A DNA stretch of 64,000 nucleotides, from NCBI GenBank assembly GCA_963834945.1, contig CAWIDT010000011.1:124001-188000 (forward strand), given 5' to 3'. This DNA is from R-RK-3 sp963834945. Its GTDB lineage: Bacteria; Pseudomonadota; Alphaproteobacteria; Rhizobiales; Rhodomicrobiaceae. Shown piece by piece: positions 1 to 8,279 of the stretch. Below the pieces are notes generated by a model that saw only the letters and a list, made by a program, of their open reading frames with translations, made no database searches and was not told the origin of the DNA. Position numbers and translations under genes: made by a program. The first letter of the stretch is position 1; every line of letters starts with the position of its first letter.

Positions 1-161
1 AGCCATTCCGGCTCGTTCTTCTTCGCCGAAATGAAACGGACCGTGTCTTCGTTCAAGCCTTTCGGCGCGCGCACCGAATCGATGTCGCTGGTGAACCCAT
101 ACTTATACTTATCGACGTCGATTTCGCGGACCCGCTCGATCGTCTCGACATCTATCGACAT
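1..161 (-). CDS. sufB: Fe-S cluster assembly protein SufB, N-terminal fragment
   Basis: The first 53 codons of SufB, cut by the left edge of the window. SufB is the scaffold subunit of the cytosolic SufBCD complex. The protein starts MSIDVETIERV, and the following KYKYGF, APKGLNEDTVRFIS and KKNEPEW are the conserved N-terminal SufB segments. A GGAGAG ribosome binding site lies 6-7 nt before the ATG at 161. The upstream neighbours on the same strand, a cysteine desulfurase and an Rrf2 regulator, are the expected suf operon partners. The rest of the operon (sufC, sufD and others) would lie to the left, outside this window. Confidence 0.93.
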   Translation of the reverse strand, partial: MSIDVETIERVREIDVDKYKYGFTSDIDSVRAPKGLNEDTVRFISAKKNEPEW

Positions 162-210
162 GGCAAATTCTCTCCATCAATCCAATCGGCCGCGGGCTTC
201 CGCCGACAGC

Positions 211-1371
211 TCAAGCCGCGCGCCGCCGCGAGGCAAATGTCCCATAAATGGCCGACCAGGCGGCGGCAAACCGCTCGATATCGGCTTCTGTCGTATTCCA
301 TCCCAGGCTGACGCGGATCGCGGCGCCGCCGAGTTCGGCTGGCACGCCCATCGCGTCCAGGACATGGCTGCGCTCGACCTTGCCCGATGAGCACGCCGAG
401 CCCGCGCTGACCGCGATACCGTGCAGATCCATCGCGATGACCAGCGTTTCCGACTGCATGCCCGGAACCGCGAAGCAACTCGTATTCGGAAGGCGCTCGA
501 CACTCGCTGAGAAGACCACCACTGCTGCGGCGGTCTCTGCAATGCGGGCTTCCAATGCATCGCGCAAATCCGCGATATCGCGCTGCTCGTTCTGGCTATC
601 GGCCACAACCTTGGCGGCAGCACCAAAGCCCGCGATCGCGGTGACATCCTCCGTCCCCGCCCGGTAGCCGCGCTCCTGGCCGCCGCCGGTCAGCATGGAA
701 GCGACCGGCAGGCCATCCCGCAGCACGGCGAGCGCGCCGGCGCCTTTCGGCCCGCCGAACTTATGCGATGAAACCGTCAGCAAATCGGCGCCCAGCGCAG
801 GAGCATCGACGGCGATTTTGCCCGCCGCCTGCGCCGCATCGCAATGTATGAGGCCGCCAAATTCATGCGCCAGCTTAGCCAGCGCCCCAACCGGCTGAAT
901 GGCACCGGTTTCATTGTTCGCGAGCATCAGCGAGACGAGGAACGGTGAGCCCTGCGCCTGCTGCCCCGCAAAAGCATCCCGCGCGGCTTCAATCACTATG
1001 ATCCCGTCGGCATCGACAGGCAAAAGCACGATATCGTCAGCCGGAAATCTCCCGCCCCGCAGCACCGAGCTATGCTCGACCGAGGAAACGAACAGCTTCG
1101 GCCGGCTCCCGCCAGGCAGCCATGCGGGCGACAACGCCATCGCATTGGCCTCGGTGCCGCCGCTGGTGAAAACAACCGCGCGCGGGCGCACGCCGATCAA
1201 GGCGGCCACGCTTTCCCGCGCGTCATCGATGAGCTTTCGCGCCGCACGGCCTTCCGCGTGGATCGACGACGCATTCCCCTCGCATCGCAGCGCCGCAAGC
1301 ATGGCGGCACACGCTTCCGGGCGCAGCGGCGAGGTTGCATTATGATCGAGATAGGATCGCTCCATCGTCAC
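211..1371 (-). CDS. Cysteine desulfurase (IscS/NifS type), suf operon
   Basis: PLP enzyme that takes sulfur from cysteine and passes it to the SufBCD scaffold. 386 aa, normal for the family. The N-terminal YLDHNATSP, the SGGTEANA phosphate-binding segment (about 70-77), NNETGAIQP (about 152-160), the PLP lysine in SSHKFGGPKG (Lys about 204) and the persulfide cysteine in SAGSACSSGK (Cys about 327) are all visible. The loop around the active cysteine has the class I (IscS/NifS) form rather than the SufS form. The ATG at 1371 overlaps the stop of the upstream iscR (ATGA), so the two are translationally coupled. A second in-frame Met two codons later is also possible. sufB follows after about 50 bp. 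Confidence 0.94.
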   Translation of the reverse strand: MTMERSYLDHNATSPLRPEACAAMLAALRCEGNASSIHAEGRAARKLIDDARESVAALIGVRPRAVVFTSGGTEANAMALSPAWLPGGSRPKLFVSSVEHSSVLRGGRFPADDIVLLPVDADGIIVIEAARDAFAGQQAQGSPFLVSLMLANNETGAIQPVGALAKLAHEFGGLIHCDAAQAAGKIAVDAPALGADLLTVSSHKFGGPKGAGALAVLRDGLPVASMLTGGGQERGYRAGTEDVTAIAGFGAAAKVVADSQNEQRDIADLRDALEARIAETAAAVVVFSASVERLPNTSCFAVPGMQSETLVIAMDLHGIAVSAGSACSSGKVERSHVLDAMGVPAELGGAAIRVSLGWNTTEADIERFAAAWSAIYGTFASRRRAA

Positions 1372-1853
1372 TGCGTCACCACATGCTGGCCCGCTTGCGC
1401 ATCGGCCGACGGCGCAGCCACGGCGAATGCCGAAGCCGGCCCAGCGAGCGTGCCGTCAAGCACATCCTTCAAGCTGACCGCGCCGAGAAATGCCGAAATG
1501 TGAACGCCCAGAGCCCGCCAAAGCTCATGCGTCGCGCACTTCTTGCTGCCCAGGCACCAATCATTGCCCTCGACGGAGCAGCGGTTCATCCGCACCGGCT
1601 CGTCCGCCGCCGTCATGATGTCGGCCACGCTGATATCCGCGGCCGCGCGCGCAAGCTGATAACCGCCCTTCGGACCCCGGATCGCCTTGACCAGCCCGGC
1701 ACGGCGCAGCTTCATGAACAGCTGCTCCAGATAGGCAACCGAGATATGCTGCCGCTCTGCGATCGAGGCGAGCGTCAGAGACGAACCCGAGGCATGACCG
1801 GCCAGATCGACCATGGCCATCACCGCATAACGCCCCTTTGTGCTGAGCTGCAT
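1368..1853 (-). CDS. iscR: Rrf2-family Fe-S cluster regulator (IscR-like)
   Basis: Winged-helix transcription factor at the head of the suf operon, 161 aa. It starts MQLSTKGRYAVMAMVDLA, typical of IscR/Rrf2, and has the recognition region SIAERQHISVAYLEQLFMKLRRAGLV. Three cysteines and a histidine (C92, C100, C106, H109) match the [2Fe-2S] ligand pattern of IscR, although the first spacing is C-x7-C where E. coli has C-x5-C. A GTG three codons upstream could also start the frame, but GGAAAGG sits about 9-10 nt before the ATG at 1853, which favours that start. It probably senses Fe-S status and represses its own operon through the site at 1969-1980. Confidence 0.9.
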   Translation of the reverse strand: MQLSTKGRYAVMAMVDLAGHASGSSLTLASIAERQHISVAYLEQLFMKLRRAGLVKAIRGPKGGYQLARAAADISVADIMTAADEPVRMNRCSVEGNDWCLGSKKCATHELWRALGVHISAFLGAVSLKDVLDGTLAGPASAFAVAAPSADAQAGQHVVTQ

Positions 1854-1968
1854 GACAATCACACCTTTCCAGCCGTTGCATATGTCGTTTGCGCTTGCGA
1901 GCGCTGAGGGCTTTTGTGCTATGACACGGCACTCGCGGCAGCGGGCGAGCTCGTTCTTTCGAACTATT

Positions 1969-2014
1969 CTAAACTCTTAGTATGTTGTATAGGAATCCCG
2001 ACCACTGGAGTCAA
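1969..2014 (-). promoter_or_regulatory. Promoter of the iscR-suf operon with overlapping inverted repeat
   Basis: On the minus strand, TTGACT (2009-2014) is followed after exactly 17 nt by TATACA (1986-1991), a good sigma70-type promoter. Just downstream, at the expected transcription start, lies the inverted repeat CTAA-N4-TTAG (1969-1980). The position over the start site fits repression. That the binder is IscR itself is inference from context. A second small palindrome (GTTC-N4-GAAC, 1953-1964) follows. Confidence 0.6.
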
Positions 2015-2117
2015 GTTTTGCGACGCATATTCCCGCTCGCCTTCCCCAGCGCACAAGACGCTAAAACCGCCACAGCATCGTTGTTCGCTAGCGCCCTTAC
2101 AGAAAAGTTCACACCTG

Positions 2118-2796
2118 ATGCCTGAAGTCATCCTCAATGGACCGGCGGGCCGGATCGAGGCCCGTTACCATCACGAAGCAGCCAATTTCGCCCCGATCGC
2201 CGTCATCCTGCATCCACACCCGCAATTCGGCGGGACGATGAACAACCAGATCGTCTACCAGCTCTACTACGCCTTCGCCAAACGCGGCTTTTCCGTCCTG
2301 CGCTTCAATTTCAGGGGAGTCGGGCGCAGCCAGGGGCTGTTCGACAACGGACCCGGCGAACTTGCCGACGCCGCCACCGCGCTGGACTGGCTACAGATCT
2401 ACAATCCGGATGCGCGCTCCTGCTGGATCGCCGGCGTTTCATTCGGCTCCTGGATCGCCATGCAGCTGTTGATGCGCCGCCCCGAGATCGACGGCTTCAT
2501 CGCCGTGGCGCCGCCCGCCAACCTTTATGATTTCAGCTTCCTTGCTCCATGCCCCTCTTCCGGATTGATGGTCAATGGCGCCGATGACCGGGTGGTCTCG
2601 CCGGAATTCGGTCAAGACGCTGGTGGATAAGCTGAAGACGCAGAAGGGCATCGTCATCAATCACGAGACGATAGCTGGGGCGAACCATTTCTTCGAGGAC
2701 CGCCTGGACGAGCTGATGGGCGGCGTCAACGGCTATCTCGACCGCCGCTTGGACCCGTCCTACAAGCTCCCCGCACCTGGAAAAGCAAGGTCCTGA
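2118..2796 (+). CDS. Alpha/beta hydrolase, frameshifted in this sequence
   Basis: Small alpha/beta hydrolase of the conserved alphaproteobacterial type (COG2945-like), about 225 aa once repaired. The start MPEVILNGPAGRIEARYH, the oxyanion segment HPHPQFGG, NFRGVGRSQG, the nucleophile elbow GVSFGS and the late histidine in GANHFF are present. The reading frame breaks at about 2605-2609: removing one T from GAATTCGGTC restores SVKTLVDKLKTQKG and the rest of the protein. It is divergent from iscR, an arrangement common next to suf operons in Rhizobiales. Substrate unknown. Either a recent pseudogene or, more likely, an insertion error like the others in this window. Confidence 0.75.
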
Positions 2797-2870
2797 CCTT
2801 CGGTCGCGTCAAACGCCCCGCGCGGCCGGCGGCCCGTCCGCGCTTGCGACTGTCTGTGCCCATCGCCCTG

Positions 2871-4916
2871 TTATGCGGCGACGGAGTTATGGGCGAGAAT
2901 CTGCTCCGCCAGCTTCCCGGTCACCTCGGACAAATGGTCGAATTTGGCGGAGAAGCTGGCCGTGCCCGACGTGGCCGACCGCATTTCGATGATGAGATCC
3001 TGCATCTCCGACTCCGGCACGCTCGCCTGGACGAGGTCCCAGCCCGGCCAGTCCGGCCTCGCATCGAAGCCGAGGATCTGGCCCCGGCGCGAGGAGATGA
3101 TGCCATTGATCCTGGCCGTCGCCTCCGAAGGCACCGCCACCTCGACCGCCATCACCGGCTCAAGCAGCACCGGCGAGCATTTCGGCATTCCCTCAGCCAT
3201 CGCCAGCCGGCCGGCCGCGCGGAAGGCCATGTCCGAAGAATCGACCGTATGATAGGAGCCGTCCATCAGGCACACCGCCACGTCGACAACGGGAAAGCCG
3301 AGCGGACCGCTGGTGAGGAAATCCCGCACGCCGATCTCGACCGACGGGATATATTGGCGCGGCACCGCTCCACCCGCGATCTGCTCGGTGAACGCAAAGC
3401 CCTCGCCGCGCGGCAGCGGACGGATCTCGACCAGCACATCGCCGAACTGGCCGTGCCCGCCGCTCTGCTTCTTGTGCCGTCCGCGAATTTCGACCGACCC
3501 GCGAATGGTCTCCTTATAGGGAATTTGCCGGCTGCGGGTTTCCGCGGCAACGCCATAGCGGCGCCGAAGCTGGGCCAGGGCGATGCGCAGATGCATCTCC
3601 CCCTGTCCCCAGAGCACGATTTCGCCGGTCTCCTTGCTGAGCGTCAGCGACAGCGAGGGGTCTTCCTCGATGATCTTGGCGAGGCTCGATGTGAGCTTGG
3701 CTTCGTCCTTGCGTTCGGCGGCGGCTAGCGCAAGCCCGTAAACCGGATGAGGCGCACTCGGCGCATCGATCGGTTCGATGCTGGATTTGCCCGATGTCAC
3801 CGTCTCGCCGGTCTTCACCCCTTCGAGGCGGCCGAGCGCCACCGTGTCGCCCGGGCCGGCCGCTCCACATTTCTTCGGCTCCGTGCCCATCAGCGTAAAA
3901 ACACCGGCGGCGCGTTCCTCGCCATTGGCGTTCCTGACCGGCGTTCCTTCAGTGAACGACCCGCTGAACACCCGCATCAAAGAGAGCTTGCCCGCATGCG
4001 CGGTCTGATAGGTCTTGAAGACGTGGGCGCAGGATTGCTGATCCTCGACGCCCAGGCGCCGGGCGGTCGCGTCGACGAAGGGCGCTTCATGGCGCAGCGC
4101 TTTCATCAGGCGCGTCACGCCATTGCCGCGTTCGGCGCAGCCTAGCAGGACCGGGCAGATCTTGCCCTCCTTCAAATCCAGGCGAAGGTCGTCGAACACC
4201 TTGTCGCGCGGCGGCGGCATGTCGCCAAGCAGCGCCTCCAGCAGTTCGTCATCATAATCGGCGAGCTTCTCCAGCATGGAAAAACGGGCTTCAGCCTCGC
4301 GATCGGTCAAATCGGCCGGGATGTCGATCACCTCGCTCGGCGCGTGTTCGCGGTAGACGAAGGCCCGCTCCAGCGCCAGATCGACGAAGCCGGTGGCGAT
4401 ACCGTTCTGCCAGATCGGAATTTGCCGCAGCACCAGCGGCAGCGGACTGGCCGGCTGCAACATGGGCAAAATCTGCCGCACGGGCAGTTCGGTCTTGTCG
4501 ATCTTGTTGAGAAACAGGAAATGCGGAATTTGCCGGTCCGAGAGTTGCTTCAGCACGAGCTGCAAGGCAGGGATCTTCTTCTCATCCGCTTCGCACACGA
4601 CGACCGCAGCGTCGCAAACCGTCAGTGCCGACTGCATCTGAAATTGGAACTCAATGGAACCGGGGCAATCGACAAATGTAAATGTGTCGCCGAGAAACGT
4701 GACGGTAGCGAGGTTCGGCTCAACGCTCATGCCCTGCGCGCGGGCCTCGGGACAGGCATCGCCGACCGTATTGCCGGCGGCAATGGAGCCCTGGCGATTT
4801 ATGGTGCCCGTCCGGGCGAGAATGGCTTCCAGGAGAGTGGTCTTGCCGCTCAGATAAGGCCCCACCAACGCAATGCAACGGGCTCCCCTGCCTGCCTGGC
4901 CGCCTGACTCACCCAT
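2871..4916 (-). CDS. Elongation factor G-like GTPase
   Basis: 681-aa paralogue of EF-G with the full translational GTPase architecture: G domain (about 1-260), domain II, and domains III-V. G1 is GPYLSGKT (19-26) and G4 is NKID (137-140). The G3 motif reads DCPGS instead of DTPGH, so the histidine needed for GTP hydrolysis in EF-G and EF-Tu is Ser (about 87), and switch I is poorly conserved. This is not the housekeeping EF-G, which would sit beside rpsG and tuf. Paralogues of this type occur in many alphaproteobacteria without a clear role; a ribosome-related function is inference. Single gene, with no partner on the same strand nearby. Confidence 0.85.
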   Translation of the reverse strand: MGESGGQAGRGARCIALVGPYLSGKTTLLEAILARTGTINRQGSIAAGNTVGDACPEARAQGMSVEPNLATVTFLGDTFTFVDCPGSIEFQFQMQSALTVCDAAVVVCEADEKKIPALQLVLKQLSDRQIPHFLFLNKIDKTELPVRQILPMLQPASPLPLVLRQIPIWQNGIATGFVDLALERAFVYREHAPSEVIDIPADLTDREAEARFSMLEKLADYDDELLEALLGDMPPPRDKVFDDLRLDLKEGKICPVLLGCAERGNGVTRLMKALRHEAPFVDATARRLGVEDQQSCAHVFKTYQTAHAGKLSLMRVFSGSFTEGTPVRNANGEERAAGVFTLMGTEPKKCGAAGPGDTVALGRLEGVKTGETVTSGKSSIEPIDAPSAPHPVYGLALAAAERKDEAKLTSSLAKIIEEDPSLSLTLSKETGEIVLWGQGEMHLRIALAQLRRRYGVAAETRSRQIPYKETIRGSVEIRGRHKKQSGGHGQFGDVLVEIRPLPRGEGFAFTEQIAGGAVPRQYIPSVEIGVRDFLTSGPLGFPVVDVAVCLMDGSYHTVDSSDMAFRAAGRLAMAEGMPKCSPVLLEPVMAVEVAVPSEATARINGIISSRRGQILGFDARPDWPGWDLVQASVPESEMQDLIIEMRSATSGTASFSAKFDHLSEVTGKLAEQILAHNSVAA

Positions 4917-5134
4917 GTTTCATCTCCCTTTGTCGTGAACACCTTTGTTGCGCCCGCGCATTCCGCACGCGGTAATTGATTATGGTGAACCCGGAGGGGG
5001 GCGTTGGCAAGGGGGGTAAGTTGCGGGCTCAGCGACGAGGGCGAGGGCTTCAAGGCGCAGGCGGCCGCGTCTGCTTCTTGCGCAAATGTCGCTTACACAC
5101 AACATAGTCCGCGTAAATAGGTGTTTTTTAAATT

Positions 5135-5309
5135 TTTTGAGGCAAGATTTCGGTTTCAAATTCCTATATTAGGCGTTATACCGCTTCAACTATTCAGCAA
5201 AAAAATGGATCCGAAATGATCATCGAAGCACTGGCTCTCCTCAGAGAATTCCTCCTCCCTGGAACCGGTGCTGGCGGTGGCGGCTGCCCTCGCTGACGCT
5301 TCGTTACTA
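5135..5309. repeat. Peptide/membrane-protein module, copy 1
   Basis: First of three copies of a repeated unit in an AT-rich 2-kb island. It consists of an approximately 80-nt leader (hairpin at about 5137-5159), a 26-codon ORF (5216-5296) and the 3' end of a convergent membrane-protein gene. The stretch from 4917 to 5134 upstream holds no gene that I can recognise. The coding part is about 88 percent identical to copy 3 (6062-6230). Confidence 0.7.
5216..5296 (+). CDS. 26-aa peptide, copy 1 of a duplicated small ORF
   Basis: Unrecognised micro-ORF. The N-terminal half MIIEALALLREFLL is hydrophobic and probably helical; the C-terminal half is PGTGAGGGG followed by CPR. It has a near twin at 6140-6220. 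Of eight codons that differ between them, five are synonymous, and the three replacements are E/K, F/L and C/Y. A GGA lies about 7 nt before the ATG. Its stop is about 10 bp from the stop of a convergent gene remnant. Length and composition would suit a small membrane peptide, a signal peptide-like pheromone or a toxin; none of these is shown by sequence. Expression is not proven. Confidence 0.5.
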   Translation: MIIEALALLREFLLPGTGAGGGGCPR

Positions 5310-5495
5310 TCCTACCCGTACAAATACCACAGACCGCTTCGAGACGTTCATCATTGCCTCCTGATCCTCATAGATCCAGGTGATGTTGTTCGCTTGGCTC
5401 TCTGAACGCAGCGATGCTGTTCGCGCATGGATGCGCGGAGGTCGTGTGTATTACACACATAGACCCACCTAACGCTTGTCGCTGCCAGAGCAATG
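5307..5495 (-). pseudogene. 3' remnant of a paralogue of the two-TM protein at 6228-7208
   Basis: Read leftward, the last codons NNITWIYED, then EAMMNVSKRSV, match the C-terminus of the intact protein at 6228-7208 almost exactly. The preceding ATSVRWVYVCNTHDLRASMR matches ATSFDWGYVCKTPDLRASMR of the same protein. Between these blocks about 20 codons are deleted and the frame is lost, and nothing of the N-terminal 230 residues remains. This is a true decayed duplicate, not a simple sequencing error. Confidence 0.7.
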
Positions 5496-5518
5496 CATCC
5501 CTTAAAATAACTGCTCTT

Positions 5519-5650
5519 TTCTTTTCGAAGCAAGGTTTTGTTTCAAAACCCAGCGTTTGGCGCTATACCCTTTCAAATCTTCCAGCAAAAACGGATCTGG
5601 AAACACTAATCGAAGCAATTAATCTCTTAAGAGTATTTTTCTTTCATTGA
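5519..5650 (+). pseudogene. Decayed third copy of leader plus 26-aa peptide gene
   Basis: The leader is clearly homologous to the other two copies: a hairpin at about 5523-5548, then GGCGCTATACC and TTTCAAATCTTCCAGCAAAAA. The start codon is lost (ATGATC has become ACACTA). The residual frame LIEAINLLRVFFFH then stops at 5650, losing the Gly-rich end. It lies between the remnant at 5307-5495 and the small membrane ORF at 5873. Confidence 0.55.
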
Positions 5651-5872
5651 ATTGGCGACGTCTGTTTCAGCTATACTTTATGATGCCTACATAATATCGA
5701 TTTATATCTGTAACTATAAGTACATTAGTTCAATTTACGCGTAGGGAGTATTGCACATGCCCCATAATTGGATATAACAGAGGTTATAATAAATCGTTCG
5801 CGAAATTTTAGTTCGCGCGTGGATCTATTATCTATCAACAGGCACAGGAATTTCTGATCACGAGGAAATGCA

Positions 5873-6037
5873 ATGAATCTATTACGAAAGATTCTCCTGA
5901 TTCTAGTAATAATACTGGCCATGCTGAGAATATTATTAGTTCTCAGTAGTTTACGTGAAACGAGGTGCGGAGGCTCGCAGAGTTTTGAGATCAAGACAGA
6001 ATGCGTGGCAGCAGAACGCATCGCCAGCGTCCATTAG
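5873..6037 (+). CDS. Small single-pass membrane protein, 54 aa
   Basis: Too short for most gene callers but well formed. GAGGA lies 6 nt before the ATG at 5873. The protein starts MNLLRKILLILVIILAMLRI, continues with one hydrophobic helix to about residue 26, then a polar tail with two cysteines (RCGGSQSFEIKTEC). The charge pattern (Lys/Arg early, helix, polar tail) suits an inner-membrane peptide with the tail outside. No homologue recognised. It lies inside the peptide/membrane-protein island between copies 2 and 3. A competing 98-codon frame on the other strand (5725-6021) has no such signature. Confidence 0.5.
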   Translation: MNLLRKILLILVIILAMLRILLVLSSLRETRCGGSQSFEIKTECVAAERIASVH

Positions 6038-6060
6038 ATAAAAGCGGTGCTATTTCATCA

Positions 6061-6230
6061 TTCGAAACAAGGTTCTGTTTCGAGTTTAAAGCTGGGCGTT
6101 AATGCCCCTTCAAAATTCTTCGTCAAAAAGGATTCGAAAATGATCATTAAGGCACTGGCTCTCCTCCGAGAACTCCTTCTTCCTGGAACCGGTGCTGGCG
6201 GTGGGGGCTATCCTCGCTGACGCTTCGTTA
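6061..6230. repeat. Peptide/membrane-protein module, copy 3
   Basis: Best preserved copy. The leader begins with a perfect 8-bp stem (6062-6069 with 6076-6083, loop AGGTTC). It is followed by GGGCGTTAATGCCCC, CTTCAAAATTCTTC, an AAGGA ribosome binding site, the 26-codon ORF, and the 3' end of the intact convergent gene. In copy 2 the stem carries one G-U pair and one mismatch; in copy 1 it is shorter, with two G-U pairs. Confidence 0.65.
6140..6220 (+). CDS. 26-aa peptide, copy 3 of a duplicated small ORF
   Basis: Twin of the ORF at 5216-5296. N-terminal half MIIKALALLRELLL, then PGTGAGGGG, then YPR. An AAGGA ribosome binding site lies 7 nt before the ATG, the best of the three copies. The stop is only 7 bp from the stop of the convergent two-TM protein gene (6228), so the transcripts must overlap. 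The conservation of the frame, of its Gly-rich end and of the leader argues that the peptide is expressed. Function unknown. Confidence 0.55.
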   Translation: MIIKALALLRELLLPGTGAGGGGYPR

Positions 6231-7208
6231 CGATCCCGCCCTGACGAATTCCACAGACCGCTTCGAGACGTTCATCATTGCCTCCGGATCCTCATAGATC
6301 CAGGTGATGTTGTTCGCTTGGCTTTCTAAACGCAGCGACGCGGTTTGCGATTGGCGCCCGGTCATTCGACAATTTATTGTGCCCAGCTTTTTGGAGAAGT
6401 TCCACTCGTGGCGCATTGACGCGCGCAGGTCCGGCGTCTTACAGACATAGCCCCAATCGAAGCTTGTCGCCCCTAATTCGACCAACCTTCGAGTATATCC
6501 AGGCCATCGAAATGAAATCTTTAATGTTTTTCTAGTGTGCGGACGAATTTCTGGAAAGAAAATTGCAAAAATTTTATTGTGATCCTCATGTTTGATCGGT
6601 AGACAGTCGAGCTTGATACCAGTATCGACATCTATCACCTCAAAATTTAAGTCCTTTAAAAGTGTCACCGGGTCTGATTCTGGATCTGCGTCGATCCAGT
6701 GACGCCAGAAATGTGCGGGCTCCGCCAAAGACTGGATGACGAAGATGGCTTCATAAAACGTCTCACCATCGTCCATGATATTATGCTTAGTATGGACTGA
6801 TATTGTATCAAGGCGCCCGACATCCACATCGGCCGAATACATATAACCAGTGATGTTCTCTGCAAATCGGACAAAATCGTCTATGTCCCTTCGCAATCCG
6901 GTCACTTGTGATCTCATGTCCTTTCCGGGCGCGTCTTCCACAAAAAATCGGAGAATTGATGTTGCGGGAAACAGCAATATCAACGACACGAACATCACAC
7001 ACAGCACGAACCAGTTTTTCGGGAATAGAAATCTTCCACTCAGTTCCGGCCCGGCGGGATTGAGCTCAAGCAGGCGAACAATCCCGTAATTAATCTCATC
7101 GGCCAACGCCAAAATCTGAATCAACCCTCCCAAAATTCCGACGAACACAATTCCGTAAACAACGTAGGCTGACCTGGCCCACGTCATGATCGGGCGAACG
7201 CGCTCCAT
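6228..7208 (-). CDS. Two-TM membrane protein of unknown function
   Basis: 326 aa, not recognised. Two predicted transmembrane helices (about 14-36 and 65-86) with a short loop between them. Then a 240-residue soluble domain rich in short hydrophobic strands, with DDGETFYEAIFVIQSL, IFAIFFPEIRPHTRKTLKISF, YVCKTPDLRASMRHEW and a closing NNITWIYEDPEAMMNVSKRS. GAGGG lies 4-5 nt before the ATG at 7208. It converges on the 26-aa peptide gene and has a truncated paralogue at 5307-5495, so it duplicated together with that peptide gene. Lower GC than its neighbours and an isolated position suggest acquisition by transfer. A membrane-anchored sensor or effector is possible but not shown. Confidence 0.7.
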   Translation of the reverse strand: MERVRPIMTWARSAYVVYGIVFVGILGGLIQILALADEINYGIVRLLELNPAGPELSGRFLFPKNWFVLCVMFVSLILLFPATSILRFFVEDAPGKDMRSQVTGLRRDIDDFVRFAENITGYMYSADVDVGRLDTISVHTKHNIMDDGETFYEAIFVIQSLAEPAHFWRHWIDADPESDPVTLLKDLNFEVIDVDTGIKLDCLPIKHEDHNKIFAIFFPEIRPHTRKTLKISFRWPGYTRRLVELGATSFDWGYVCKTPDLRASMRHEWNFSKKLGTINCRMTGRQSQTASLRLESQANNITWIYEDPEAMMNVSKRSVEFVRAGS

Positions 7209-7419
7209 ACTACCCTCTTATGCGGACCTCCTCATGAGGTCAAAATCCCTAACCTGGCAAAATTACACAAATCGGCAAAAATACAAGATATTCTGCCGTC
7301 CGCGATTTTATTTGCAATTGGGATCGAGTAGATAATTGAACGCGCGCCGGAAGCTTAGCGGGCTTTCATGGTCGAGGATCTCGGATTACAGAACTAAACC
7401 AGCATCTAAGCATGAGCTG

Positions 7420-8277
<858 letters not shown>

Positions 8278-8279
8278 CG

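Noticed and set aside
5725..6021. 98-codon minus-strand frame in the accessory island
   Set aside because: No ribosome binding site; it overlaps a plus-strand ORF with a good one and a clear TM pattern.
5135..6230. Insertion sequence or CRISPR-like array as cause of the repeats
   Set aside because: Only three diverged copies, no transposase, no terminal inverted repeats and no regular spacers.
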